A stretch of DNA of 64,000 nt from Limnomonas spitsbergensis (taxonomy: Eukaryota; Chlorophyta; Chlorophyceae; Chlamydomonadales): positions 4,949,001 through 5,013,000 of the forward strand of contig JAYJMM010000039.1 in the NCBI GenBank assembly GCA_037349105.1, given 5' to 3'. A program made the position numbers and the translations under genes. The notes under the pieces were generated by a model. The model saw only the letters and a program-made list of their open reading frames with translations, made no database searches and was not told the origin of the DNA. This document shows, piece after piece, positions 45,901 through 58,084 of this stretch; position 1 is the first letter of the stretch, and each line of letters opens with the position of its first letter.

Positions 45901-48411
45901 CGGGGCCTGCCTGGTCACAGCAGGCTTGATCTCAGCTCCCTCGCGCTTGATCTCTGCATCACTGGCCTCAGCCGGGTCCTCACCCGGCTCCAGCCCCCTC
46001 TGGATGTTGGCATCCATGAGGTGCTCACATGCCCTGTCGCTGTGCTCGCACTTGCACCCGCAGAACATACATACTCCTCCGGTGTTACGCCTCATGGCCT
46101 GACGCATGGCATTGCGGATGTCCATCGGCTGCTGACGGGCACCTGTTGCGCGATTCTCCCAAATCCTGGCCAGCTCCACATCTGCAGGCACCGCAGCGTG
46201 GATTGCTACCAGGCACACATTCCTGCTGCTGCTGTCGTCCACGTGTGCTGGCACCGGAGACCTGCTGCTCCTAGCTGCTTCCACGTCACTGTCAGCTGCC
46301 TTGCCTGCCATTGCCTGGCTGGACTTGCTGCAGCCGTCAGGGCCCAGACTCAGGCTAGGGCTGGCTTGACCCACTGGCCCACACGGCTCTGCTGAGCGGA
46401 AGCCCTCCTGCCTGGGCAATCTGGGCATGCACTCCTGGTGCTGCGGCGGCTGTGCCTCTTTTTTCGCCTCATGGCTGGCCTGCTCAGCCCCGTGCCCCCC
46501 GGGTAGTGCCACGTGCCATGTAACCATGGCTGTCTGCTGCAGCTGCTGCTCTTCCTCTTCCTCACCTGTAGGCAGCCGCGCCTGTAGGTTCTGTTTGGCA
46601 TGTTCCAAGCGATGCTTCACCATCCTCAGCTGTCTGGTCATCCTCATCTTCAATGCTATTATTGGCTGCCTGGCCACCCACAGCTGCCTGGCCATTCCTT
46701 TAAGCTTCTGCCGGTGCCAATTAACCTTTTCCCTCAGCATGGGTATGGAGATTCCCTGCTCCTCTGACCCCTCAGGATTCTCTGCCGCCTCCAGCTGTTT
46801 GCTGGCCTGCTGGGCCGCCCCTGGTTCTGATATTGGCACCTGGACCCCTCCTGGAGCTGCTGCCACTGGTGCTGTGACAGGCCCATCCTCTTCTGGCTGG
46901 TGCATCTGCACCAGCACCGGCGCCTGCCTGTGCTCGTGGTCCTCAACCTCACTTGGGCCAACTGGTTCCTCAGCCACCTTTTGGTTCAGCTTCTGCTCCC
47001 ACGGATGCAGTTGGTCCGGCTCGCAGCCGCCGGCCACCACAGGTGTCACATGGGCTGCCTCCCTCGACAAACACAAACGTGACGCCTGCACCTGCAGTTG
47101 GCCTGGCTCACAGCCACCGATCCCTACAGGTGTCACATGAATTGCCTCCCTCTGCAAGCACCGTCGTGGCGCCTGCAACTGCAGTTGGCCTGGCTCACAG
47201 CCACCGGCCACCCCAGGTGTCACAGGAACGTCCTCCATCTGAAAACACAGCCGTGACGCCTGCACCTGCAGTTGGCACGGCTCGTGGCCATCGGTCACCA
47301 CAGGTGTCACAGGAACTGCCTCTCTCTGCAAACACAGCCGTGACGCATGCACCTGCAGTTGGCCTGGCTCACAGCCAGCGGCCGCCACAGGTGTCACATG
47401 GGCTGCCTCCCTCGGCAAACACAGCCGTGACGCATGCACCTGCAGTTGACCTGGCTCACAGCCACCGATCCCTACAGGTGTCACAGGAACTGCCTCTCTC
47501 TACAAACCCAGCCGTGACGCCTGCACCTGCAGTTGGCATGGCTCGCAGCCACCGATCCCTACAGGTGTCACAGGAACCGCCTCTCTCTGCAAACCCGGCC
47601 GTGACGCCTGCACCTGCAGTTGGCCTGGCTCACAGCCACCGGCCACCACAGTTTTCACAGGAACTGCCTCCTTCTGCAAACACAGCCGTGATGCCTGCAC
47701 CTGCAGTTGGTCTGGCTCACAGCCACCGATCCCTACAGGTGTCACAGGAACTGCCTTTCTCTGCAAACACAGCCGTGACGCCTGCACCTGCAGTTGGCTT
47801 GGCTCGGAGCCACCGATCCCTACATGTGTCACAGGAACCGCCTCTCTCTGCAAACCCAGCCGTGACGCCTGCACCTGCAGTTGGCTTGGCTCGCAGCCAC
47901 CGGTCACTGGTTTGGGTGAAAAAGCATTCCCTATCGGAACACAGTTGATCAGGTGCAGCTGCTCGCTAGCTACCGGGCTATCCTGCCTGGGTGGGCCGGC
48001 ACTCTCTGCCGTAATACAGTTGATCAGGTGCCTGGGACTTGGCTCACTGTCACTGCTGAGGATATCAAACATGGACCAGCCGTTGGGGGACACCTGATTA
48101 CCTGGCTGCTCCATACACCTGGTCAATGCCTCCAAGGGTGCGCGCTGCTGGGGCACAGCCAGACTGCTTAACCCCGCCTGCTCTGCGTCACACACACTTT
48201 TCCACACTCCAGTGGCCCACTGCCCTAGCCTGTTCCACCCTATTGGCTGAGCCAGATCCTCCTTCCTTTTTACTGGGGGCCATTCCGCAGTGGCGGCTTT
48301 TGCTTCACCCACCGCCTGCAGATCTGCAGGTTTCCTGATCACCTGACTTCCACCACGGGGCATCGTCCCGTTCTCCTTTTGAACGCACTGCGCAGCACTT
48401 GCCACTCTCAT
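42976..48411 (-). pseudogene. Gag-like retroelement protein with one in-frame TAG
   Basis: From ATG at 48411 the frame runs 303 codons to TAG at 47500-47502 and then stays open to 42976, ~1,811 codon positions in all. The TAG lies where sister repeats have CAG, so a single C-to-T change explains it. Parts, N to C: 29-residue Cys-containing repeats (GCEPGQLQVQASRLCLQREA type), a Cys/His cluster (CMFCGCKCEHSDRAC), a Gln/Pro/Arg-rich zone with QSQEPPRGQADSWEQP repeats, an Arg/Ser-rich basic zone, a helical part with gag/capsid-like character, and an acidic Glu-rich tail. The gag assignment rests on position and composition, not a clear domain match. If the downstream ORF uses its own start it would still give ~1,500 aa. 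Confidence 0.6.
47025..47905 (-). repeat. 87-bp coding repeats at the N-terminus of the gag-like ORF
   Basis: Ten full and one partial 87-bp units encode 29-residue modules with GCEP, QLQVQASRLC and REAVPVTPV. Period divisible by three preserves the frame. Confidence 0.92.
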
Positions 48412-48504
48412 CAGCCTCTTCTGCGTCGCGTATTCTGGCCCACTGCCTAGGTCTCTGCGTCCCTTTCTATTGGCTCATGGGATTAAGCTGGGTAGGCCTC
48501 GCCT

Positions 48505-48795
48505 TTCTGCTTTTCTGCTCACTAATTTTAATCTGGCGGAATCCTCCTTCGCCCTCTTTTCTACTCGCTAATTTTAATCTGGCGGAATCCTCCTTCGCCC
48601 TCTTTTCTGCTCGCTAATTTTAATCTGGCGGAATCCTCCTTCGCCCTCTTTTCTGCTCGCTAATTTTAATCTGGCGGAATCCTCCTTCGCCCTTTTTTCT
48701 GCTTGCTAATTTCTAATCTGGCGGAATCCTCCTTCGCCCTTTTTTCTGCTTGCTGATTTTTAATCTGGCGGAATCCTCCTTTGCCCTTTTTAGTA
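48505..48795. repeat. 46-bp tandem repeats in the element 5' leader
   Basis: Six copies of a 46-bp unit containing TAATTTTAATCTGGCGGAAT and CCTCCTTCGCCCT, between A1 and the gag-like start codon. Confidence 0.93.
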
Positions 48796-49223
48796 CTTCC
48801 CACCTTTGCTCGCTGGGCTGCTTCTAGATGGCACACGTCCCGCGTGGATGTCTCGCGTCCTACGCGGAGGTATCCTCTTGCGTAGTGTCCGTTCAGCTCT
48901 GCGGTCCTGCGGGGATCCTTTGGTACACCCACAAAATTTCAAACCTGGATGTTCTATCCACAAGTTCACTTCTGTCAATGATGAAAGATTGGATCCACCT
49001 GATCTCAATCTGCAGTCATACAGGTAATTATCCGCTGGATAAATCCCCAGCCAGATCTTCAAGCCTCTCCTGGACTCAACACTAAGCTGCCACGCTCAAT
49101 GCACAGGGAATCAAGCTGGGTTTATAACTCCACAACTGGATCTTCGAGCTTCTCCCCAAGGCTCTTCACATCTGGAGTTTGCAAGATCTAATTTGGCACG
49201 AAAAGCCCAAGGGAAAAGCCCAA

Positions 49224-49288
49224 GGGCCTGCCGGGTCCCTGTATCCCGGCAATTGCCTAAGCTACTACTTTTGTCCCTTTTGAAGGAC
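49224..49288 (+). repeat. 65-bp inverted copy of an internal A-repeat segment
   Basis: Perfect reverse complement of 49707-49771 (in A1) and 41391-41455 (in A2). It ends 2 bp from the inner edge of A1, so the 5' end of the transcript could fold into a stem with a ~420-nt loop. Confidence 0.9.
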
Positions 49289-49290
49289 AC

Positions 49291-49926
49291 TGAGAGCGGG
49301 GATGCTCGGGGTTGCGAAGGAACGGCGACGGAGGTGACTTTGTCCGTGGGTTTTGTCGCCGGGCGGACTCAGCTGGAAGCTGGTACGCCGAGAGCTCCTG
49401 GTCGGCTTTGCGCCTCCTGGTCTATTTAGGTGAATATCTGCTTGGAACTGCTTGCCTGATTAGTCGTCTCCGATGGACGAGTAGTCAGGGATCGGCACCG
49501 TAGGTCGCGTGCTCTTCAGGGCGAGCTCCGTCGATCGCGTCGGCTGGGGATGACCAGTGATCTGGATGGGGCTCGCTTGTCACTTGCTTATGCTATCACC
49601 ACTTTCCGTGGTGCTAGACTTGACTGAAGTGTAAGGTACTGACTTAGTGGCGAGCAAGGGCTAGTATCCGTGAGAGCTAGGCCTATACTCTTTACACCAG
49701 AGGCCTGTCCTTCAAAAGGGACAAAAGTAGTAGCTTAGGCAATTGCCGGGATACAGGGACCCGGCAGGCCCAATTCAGAGTACAGATTATGCTAAATCAC
49801 CCTGCGTAAGCGGGTTTCTAGGTCTCAGTTCAAATCCGGAGACTCCGCAGATAAGCTGCGGAGGCTCCGCGGCCGCTAACTGCGGCCTAAACGGTTCTGT
49901 CACGTATACGGTAATATACTGTGACA
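49291..49926 (-). repeat. Split direct repeat A1
   Basis: 636 bp matching A2. It forms the outer 5' end of the element; host DNA begins at 49927. Confidence 0.93.
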
Positions 49927-50912
49927 TCGCAAATAAGAAATCTGTTGTCCTTAATTGTTTTAGCGTAGCAACATCCATATTTGATATGGTTACGTCATGT
50001 ACTAATGTATGGCATTGTCCAACTGTTGTGCAAGGATGATGACTATCCCCTAACTCTTTATTTCCAGTTGAGCAATTGAGCACACGGTACTAAGCCTTTT
50101 TGGGCAGAGACCAGAGGGGTGACGTCATTGACCAAGCCATTCATCTGACAGCTGATGACATGCTGCATACAATGCACATTGGTATTGGATAAATAAGGGC
50201 AATGGCCTTGCGTAGAAATGTCTGAAGAATTCCATGTCAGATATTAAAAATGAGATAATTGCCGGATTTATTATTACATATTGCGGTTGTTGCTTTCGCC
50301 GAGCCCTTCAAAATTGACTGATCAGTACTTCATTCATTCAGTTGTTTTACTGTATAAACCAGGTACAAACCATACCTGTACATAAATCAATCACATGGTC
50401 CATATTAGAACAAATAAGAGGTGGGCCCGGGCGCCAACTCCTGATCGTTAACATGTTTGGTTTAATAGAAATTCTTTATTCAGGAGGCCCATTATGTTCA
50501 TGGCCTACATGTAAAGCGGCGTGAAAGACAGCTAAGGTTCCTATGACAAGACTGATTAAGCTTCAAAACAATTCAAAAACGCGCAAAGGAACTAAACTTG
50601 CCCATCCTTGAGATTCGGAGCAGGTGAATATGCACATACATGGCAGGGCCATCCTGAAGCAATGCGCACGCATACCATCGCATGATCATTGCCTCGAGGG
50701 TGCAAAACTCTTGCCATCCACACTCATAAAATCACAAGATAGACCTGGAAACAATTTCTTAGTAATAAATATTTTCGAGATTCCGATATTCCTGTTTTTG
50801 CTGCGAGGTGAAAACCAGAAGTGGAGTAAACAAACCACCTGCAGCAAAACAGACTTCAGGCGCCACTGTTTTGTATTAGAACGCCACCACGCACATCTGA
50901 AGACATTCTCAC
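49927..50912. other. 3' flank of SWEET copy 2
   Basis: Short frames only. A GACCAGAGGGGTGACGTCATTGACC sequence at 50107-50131 belongs to a dispersed motif also seen near 29130, 58787, 59200 and 59900. No gene recognised. Confidence 0.4.
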
Positions 50913-53724
50913 TCATTCTTTCAAGCGATCCTCGGGGAGTGCTAGCGGTGCTGGAAACATGGCAGCCAGTCCCAGTTGTGCCGCCGATAGCAGCACTCCG
51001 GCACCATTCTGGATTGAAAGGAATGGATCCAACATAGCCTGCACAGTCGTTCATGGGCGGGGAAGTGTGAGGGAAGAGCAAACGATCATGAAACAAAATA
51101 GGGTATCAGGCATAACACAGTGGCAAATAGTAAGGCATCAGGCATGGCACCATCGCAAGGAAAGTGGAAGTAAGCAAGCATTCTGCGAGGGGACACAAAT
51201 CTCACCACTCCATACGACGTCCTTTGGGTGTGCAGCATTCGTGCACGCAGGGAGGAAAATCTTATGTCAGTAAACGATTTAAAAAGAGGAACGGCATTCA
51301 CCAGCTAACCCACTGGTCACATGATAATCATAGATGATAATAGATCAGCGGTAGGAAAAGAGTGATCATCAAAGATGATTCAAATTTTAATGTGCCTCAA
51401 AACTGACCAAAAGAGAGCATTCAGGAGGTTTATGAAAGTGAGTGGCAGCAGGATGGATGCATAGTCATGCGACCTGGTCACGTTGAGCTAATTCAAATTC
51501 AAATATGTCTTATAAACTCACCACAATAGTGCGTTCAGGAGGTTCATGAACGTGAGTGGCAGCAGGATGGATGCAGAGTTTCGCGTCCTGATCACGTCCC
51601 CCATCGTGCTCAGTGGAGCTCCATAATAAACAAGGGAGATGATATTGCCAGAGAGGCCCCTGCGTGAAGAAATACAAGGCGAGCTCGACGTCAGCGTCCA
51701 TTGGATCAGCGAGATAGAAATGTCTAACAGAGCTGTTCCAATGCCTACACAAGCACTCATCTCTGGTCGGTCAAAAGTGGGCCGATGAGGACCAAACCTT
51801 GGGGACCAGCATGTGGCCGGTGGACTTAGCAGCAGCGTCTGTTGCACCAGGCCACCTGGCCTTACACCGTAATGCAGATGAAGCTTAGCTACAGCACCCT
51901 AAAATAAAGTGGTATCCCATCCAGGCATACGCTTGGATGGAGGTTCTCGTGCTCTGGGATAGATGGATAAAAGGCTTTTGCATGTCACAATCCAATGCTG
52001 GGGATGTTTGGACCAGCATTTATTTTTGAAGGTGCTTTCAGCTGCAACCTGGCCTAGAGCCAGCAGGGCTTGGTGCAGCAAGCTCTGTTGCTTGGACCAC
52101 CCATCATCGTCCAGTGAATGCTTGGCCCCCCATCGGCCCAGTGGTGGCCGCCCGGCCACCCCTCAAGGTCATCTAGTGCACACTAAAATAAAAACTAGTT
52201 AACCATCCAGTCTCTGTTCATTGTCCAGCCGTGGCCGCCCGGTCCCCACATCGGGTGATCTGAGAGCACTTAAATAAACACTAGCTTGGTAACCCACCAC
52301 AGGGATGACTGCTCCGTTGAGTTGTTGCAAGCAAACACAGTCAATACGCCCAGAAGTGGGAGCACGATTGCCATTCCGCAGAGTATGTTGCGCAGTTGGG
52401 ACTTGACCTGCTTAATCAAGGTGGAAAGACAGGTGGGAAGACAGCAGACGCATACATTTGAAAAATTTGTGCGAAATGAAAGCACCTGTCAACAGTTACT
52501 GAGCAGGGGCAGAGCAGGCCGGGCCAGTGTGCTGGAAAGTGGCCCATGCACACATATATTGTATGGATGTAGTCAGCTGGCTTCTTGACTAGTTACAACA
52601 GGACATCACAGCTCCTCTCACTCTGCCCGAGTTGACATGAGCACTCATGGTGTTTGCTCGAAAGCAGCCCATGCAAACTGGCAAGATGCATTCAGCTTGC
52701 TTCCGGATTCTGGTGGCAGAGCATGGCAGCTTCTCTCACCTTCTCATCTGCAATGCCGTAAGCAGTCATGGTGCAAAAGACTGCAACGCCTATACCCGGT
52801 GCGGTAGGGGCTGTAATGAAGACATCATGCTTCAGCAGGCCTGGAAAGCATGACACAGTTTATTTTAGCACACTGCAGCTTCACACCAGCTTCATATCAC
52901 TGCCTACAGCCAGGGGGGCCTGGTGCAGCAGGCCAAGCTCCTTAGGCCTCTTAAGCCTACGACTGCTCGAGGTTTGGACGCTATCAGCCTAGTGATGGCA
53001 GCCTGGTGGCCCCAGTGGGCGGCTTGGCGTGCACTACAAAAGAACAAGTACATGAAATACCGGATCAGCCTACCATCAGCATTTATTTCGAAACCTGACT
53101 GCTGTTGTGCTATGCTACCAGTACTTGCTAGGTGCTCTGTGCCGGGTCCATACAGACTGCACAAATCAGCATGCATGTACAGCGTTATGCATTGACCTCT
53201 GGACCTATGCGAACTAACACCCATATTTATATAGCATTACCGGTAAGCGGGATCATGAGGCCAAGTCTCACCATAGAGCAGCATGATGATGCAGTTTGCT
53301 ACGGTGATGGAGAATGGGATGGGGTTCAAATCCTGCGAGGGCGGTGCAGTTTGAGATCAGGCCTACGAGGAGCGAAACCAAAAGCTGCCATAGGGGGAGT
53401 GTCACCACACTGAGGAGCAACAGGCTTGCACTGAAGGCAGCCTGGAGGGACACACTTCAACATTTGTGACTTGAGTGAAGCCAAGGCTCATGGCCTTGAG
53501 GCTGCGCAGAGATAATGCTAGCTGGAGGTCCATGCCCGACCTTCTTCTTCGGCTTACATCTAACCCTAGCCCTGTTTGCATCTATAAGCTTTGGAGGCCC
53601 GACGTACCCGAAGAGACTTGCGCGACGATGCCTGCAGAACGGCCCCGAGAGGTACGGAGTACATAACCAAGGACACGATGGCACCCAGGCCTGGGACGAC
53701 GGTCTCGAGGAAGTACTCCCTCAT
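50913..53724 (-). CDS. SWEET: SWEET (MtN3/saliva) sugar transporter, copy 2
   Basis: Paralogue of the gene at 35932-39687. Exons on the minus strand: 53724-53608, 53332-53272, 52840-52740, 52407-52298, 51659-51522, 51221-51206, 51038-50913; 222 aa with consistent phases. Exons 1-6 (117, 61, 101, 110, 138, 16 nt) have the same lengths as in copy 1. Matching parts include VVPGLGAIVSLVMYSVPL, DLNPIPFSITVANCI, FITAPTAPG, LPLLGVLTVF, NIISLVYYGAPLSTM, LPLTFMNLLNALLW and FLSIQNGAGVLLSAAQL. Here intron 1 has an ordinary GT donor, which supports the GC-donor intron at the same position in copy 1. The frame is open for 62 codons upstream of the chosen ATG, but homology starts there. Introns contain members of the dispersed GGCCCAGTGG repeat family. 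Confidence 0.9.
52035..52200 (+). repeat. Dispersed short repeat in SWEET copy 2 intron 4
   Basis: Contains GGCTTGGTGCAGCAAG, CCCCATCGGCCCAGTGGTGG and GTGCACACTAAAATAAA. Related copies in the same gene are at 51770-51880 (opposite strand) and 52905-53045. Confidence 0.7.
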
Positions 53725-54575
53725 TCCTGGATCTACCTCCTGGATCTGAGAGAGCAGGGAGCCTGTGCGTGTCACAAAGCAAAATAATGGTCTAGTCAGG
53801 TGCAGTAGGCCCTTGATCGGCGTTGTTCGAAGATCGATGAGTCCAGGACTGAACCCTATCTCAAACCCTCGCAGATAGATGAGCGTGTGCGCCAAGGCCA
53901 ACGTGGGCACGTTGCCCTCAAGACACGCTCCGGCATTTCATTTTCCCAGTGTAGTAGCATGGCATGGATACATGTGTCTACAGCTACTAATCAAGGCCAC
54001 TGTCACGTATTGTGGAGCGTCGATTCCCAGGAGGAGTCCACTCACCTATCGCAACGCTGCCTGCTACGAGAGCCTCTGCTGGCAAGGACTCAAATGCCAT
54101 GGCCAAACTGGACTGCACTTTCACCACTGGTTGCCGATGAAACGTGGAGCGTGCGTGGGCATGGCGTGGGCGACATTGGGGAATGCAGACGCCGCGGACG
54201 CCCGTTGGCTTCTTCGTCGCATGGCTGCATTTGGATCTTAGTGCAGCATTCATTTCCGCTGCCACTCTCTCTCTCTCCCCTGATTCCCCGCTGTCTTGGA
54301 AATGTTGATGTGAATATGTGGCGAAATGGTCGTTGGTTGGCCATTGCACGCTCCGTACCCTTATGGGTTCTCACTCTGATGATGACGTGGCATGACAGGT
54401 GGCAGATATGTCCGACAGCCAAACCCAGCCCTACGTTCCAGCCCGAGACTCTGCCACCACTGCTCTGCCCTGTGCTTACCAGAACTCTCAGATAGCTCTT
54501 ACAGCCATACTACCACATACGTGACCCTTCGTGTACCACATCTCTATCCATCTCGAATTCGAGGTCTGCAGCGAC
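53725..54575. promoter_or_regulatory. Divergent intergenic region
   Basis: 850 bp between the start codons of SWEET copy 2 (-) and the C39-like gene (+), so both promoters should lie here or one is bidirectional. No TATA box was identified with confidence. Short antisense frames through this region look non-coding. Confidence 0.4.
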
Positions 54576-57500
54576 ATGGATCCGAACCCCGTCCGACCGT
54601 TTCGAAATCCGTCCGGTGGCATCCAGTGGTGGACGACCGAGGAAGCCAAAGCCAAATTTATGCGACAGGTTTCACCATCCGGCTGCGGTCCTACTGCTGC
54701 CATCGACGTCTTACGAATCCTTGGCATCCAAGCCGACCCGCAAGAAGTGCAGCAGGCAGCCCCCGCCAGGCTGCGAGATTATGACGCACCTCTCATGTGC
54801 GCAAGCACTCATGCACATGCACACACATATGCCCACACCCTACCACACATACGCACACATGCATGCATTGATGCACGCATGCATGATCACATGCTCGCAT
54901 ACATGCAGTCATGCACAAACACATGCGGGTGCCATGCGGGCGCACACAAGCATGCAAGCGTGTTCAATTCCGATTCCACATACCGTATTCCGATGTTGTT
55001 ATTAAAGGCCTCTTGACCCATACACGTCTTGAGTCACAGATCTCAGTGTGACGCAGCCACGAAGCTGCTGTGATGTGAAGTTGTGTGCAGTTTTTACAGT
55101 CCACATGAGCATCACGATTAATGCATGGGACCAGCCCCCGCAAATAGGCCATGATGCTGTAGTGATGCTGCCAGTTTTGATGTCAATGATACGGCCCGGC
55201 AGTGATGCAGCCACAACAGTGATGCTGCCAGTGTTGACGTCAATAATACAGCTTGGCAGTGATGCAGCCACAGCAGTGATGCTGCCAGTGTTGACGTAGT
55301 TTCACTTTGGCCACCATAGACCTACACCAAGTCCCACAGTGTATCTATCCCTGCTGCTTGTGCCGCTGCCCACAGTCCGGTCAAAGTTTGGTCCCCATCA
55401 GCCCAGATGCCGCTGCACCCCGCCCCCCTCTCCACCGCTGGCCTGACGCGTACTTAAGTAAACACCGACCGTGATACTTCACAGGAAATACCTAACATCG
55501 AGGGCCCTGGCAGGCACCACCCACCTAGACCTGATCGAGGCGGTGGCTCAGCTCTCCGGCGCGCAAGTCCGTGGCACATTCTTCGCCCCTCATCACCTCA
55601 CTGTCGGCTCACAGCTAGGTGACTGGCTGGCACAGTGGGTGGAAGCTGGCGCCGTGCCTGTGCTCACCCTGAACCTGTTTCTGCAAGGGAATGATGCGTG
55701 GCACCACCAGGTAATGGCGATTAACCCTGTAATCTGAACCCGTACCCCTTCATCCTTAACGATGTGGCCCTAAATTTCAAATCAGAATCCCTGAAAACTG
55801 CTCCAGTGGCCCTTAACTGCACCTTGAACCCTAAACGAATAATCTACAATTGCCCTTTAGTCCTATACAATGCGACCATCCTATACAATGCCACCATGTT
55901 ACGTCAAAAATACAGACAAGCACGCTTATCATCCTGAAAGTCAGACATTCTGATGATTCCCTCACATAGTCCTCAACCCCTGTGCCAATTTGCAAGTTGA
56001 GCTGATGATTGTTTCACTCGTTTTTGGCTCTGCGCCGTTTGGCCCCCTTACAGAAGAGCCATGCACACTTAGCTTGGCAGCTCCGACTCCTTGCTTATTT
56101 CAGGCATCTTTGGTTTCAGCTTGTAGCTGAATTACACCCTGAATTTCAGGGTGCAATCTCCCGCCACAATTAAGCTACATCATGGCTGACAGACGTGGGG
56201 GTCTGGTCCAGCAAGCCCAGCCGCTTAGACCACCGACCGTAGGCCACTAGGTCATAGGCCTGTGCTGGCTGCCCAGACTCCTGCCTAAGGTGGTATTGTC
56301 TGCACTGAAACAGCCAATGCTGTAACTGCTGTAACTGCTGCAACTAATGTAAATGCTTTAAGTGCTCTAACTGATGTAACTGCTGTAACTGCTGCATCTA
56401 ACATGCGTTGCAGGTGGTATACGGGGTGGAGCCTCCATCTAGTCCATCGCCTGCGATGGGGAACATCTCTCAAGGCGGTGCATTGTGTGCCAAGGGCTGG
56501 CGGCTGCTGCTGCTCAACCCTTTGTGTGAAGAGCCAGCAGAGCGTGTGATGCAGACCCTGGCGACGCCTCCGTTCATGATCATCCCCAGGTGGGCAGCTG
56601 TGTTTCTTTCTCGTCAGACCCCCTTTGGGGGGCTGTCGGGCAGCCACCAGCCCACCACTGGGCGAATTGGGACCAAACCTTCACTGGCGTACGGCCGGCA
56701 GTCTGAGCAGTATATTTGTTGTACCAGCCTGATGTAGCTGAATTGTAGCTGAAGCGCACTCAAAGTTTTACTGGTTTAGTGGTGGGTAGGCCTCTTAATG
56801 ATGCCCCAGCGAAAACGTATGAGCATTGCCCTCAATCACAAACTTCCGCTCATATCCCAGAGAATTTGGCGTGATGTCTTGGTCGTGCGGCAGGCAGCAA
56901 AAAAACGCCTTGATTTGGTCCGCCATGCTGTGGCCTAGTTTGATCCCGTTCGTCCAATGTGTGCCGCTATTCACTGTCTTCAGAGGCTGCATTGAAGCGA
57001 GACACCTTGCTTGTTTCCAGTGTGGCCTGGCTCGCTTGTTTCCAGTGCAGCCTGGTTCGATGATTCGATCCACTCTGTACAGTCGGTGTTGCTGTTCACT
57101 CTCCTCGCCTCGCTTTGGACACCAAAATGAAGCAAAGCTAGCATCTTGGTTCTTGCTGCCGAGCCGTGGCCTCTTTGTGTCCAATGTTTGCTGCTGTTGA
57201 CTCCACTCGCTTGGCTTAAGGGACTTCATTGAATCAAATCTAGCATTTTGGATATCGGGCTGGACCATTTGGGCTGCTGTTGAGTCCCTTTTCGACCACA
57301 TTGAAGCAAAGTTAGCATCTTGGTTGTCGGTCTCACAGGACTGGCATGTTCAGGGTTCAGGTTAGGCCTTAAATGCTTCACCCTAAACCCTTAACCCTGC
57401 AGGGAACTTAATTAAGTGAAGCCAGCGTCTTGGATGCCGGGCTCGCCAGGCAGGCGTGTTTAGGGTTAAGTATAGGCCATTAATGCTTTACCCTGAACCT

Positions 57501-58051
57501 TGCAGAGACCATGTTGAAGCGAAGCTAGCGTCCTGGATGTCAGGTTCACGGGACAGGCGTGTTCAGGGTTTAGTTTAGGCCCTGAACCCTGAACCCTGAA
57601 GAAACCACGTTGAAGCGAAGCTAGCGTCTTGAAAGCCGGGCCCACAGTCATGTTCAGAGCTAAGTGTAGGCCCTGACCCCTTGGCGCTTGACCCTTAACC
57701 TTGCAGGGACCACATTGAAGTGAAGCTAGCGTCTTGGATGTCAGACTCGCCGAACAGGCGTGTTCAGGGTTAAGGTTAGGCCCTATTACTCAAAACCTGA
57801 AACCTGCAGGGACCACATTGAAGCAAAGCTAGCGTCCTGGATGTCAGGCTTGCCAGACAGTCATGTTCAGGGTTTTAGGCCCTAAATTCTGAACCTGAAA
57901 TCTGCAGGGACCACGTTGAAGCGAAGTTAGCGTCCTGGATATCGGGCTCGCCGGACGCCCAGGGCCACAGCATGGAGCCTGGGATATCATCAGCAGGTAA
58001 AGATTATCATGTCCTATCATCACCATCATCATTATTATCATCATCAACAGC

Positions 58052-58084
<33 letters not shown>

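Larger units (their letters stand above)
40679..49926 (-). mobile_element. PAT/Kangaroo-like retroelement with split direct repeats, gag only
   Basis: Read on the minus strand the order is A1 (49926-49291), ORF (48411-42976), B1 (41856-41611), A2 (41610-40972), 47-bp spacer, B2 (40924-40679). A1/A2 are ~637 bp and nearly identical (a 3-bp indel and at least one substitution seen); B1/B2 are 246 bp with one mismatch seen. A1's outer end coincides with the A2/B1 border. This A1-ORF-B1-A2-B2 plan is the signature of PAT/Kangaroo-type members of the DIRS order, which replicate through circles and integrate by tyrosine recombinase. No reverse transcriptase, RNase H or recombinase frame was found, so this copy should be non-autonomous. 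No target duplication is apparent, as expected. Confidence 0.75.

Noticed and set aside
43562..47948. Long plus-strand frames (203, 289, 505, 237 and 331 codons)
   Set aside because: They are antisense shadows of the GC-rich gag-like ORF and its in-frame repeats, with Leu/Cys/Ser/Trp-biased composition.
40679..49926. Ordinary LTR retrotransposon with one truncated LTR
   Set aside because: Would require the right repeat to be cut exactly at the A/B border and an extra partial copy on the left. The split-direct-repeat plan explains all borders at once. No target duplication was seen.
53879..54495. Plus-strand frames of 120 and 202 codons before the C39-like gene
   Set aside because: They overlap each other and an antisense frame, show no family features, and lie in the divergent promoter region.
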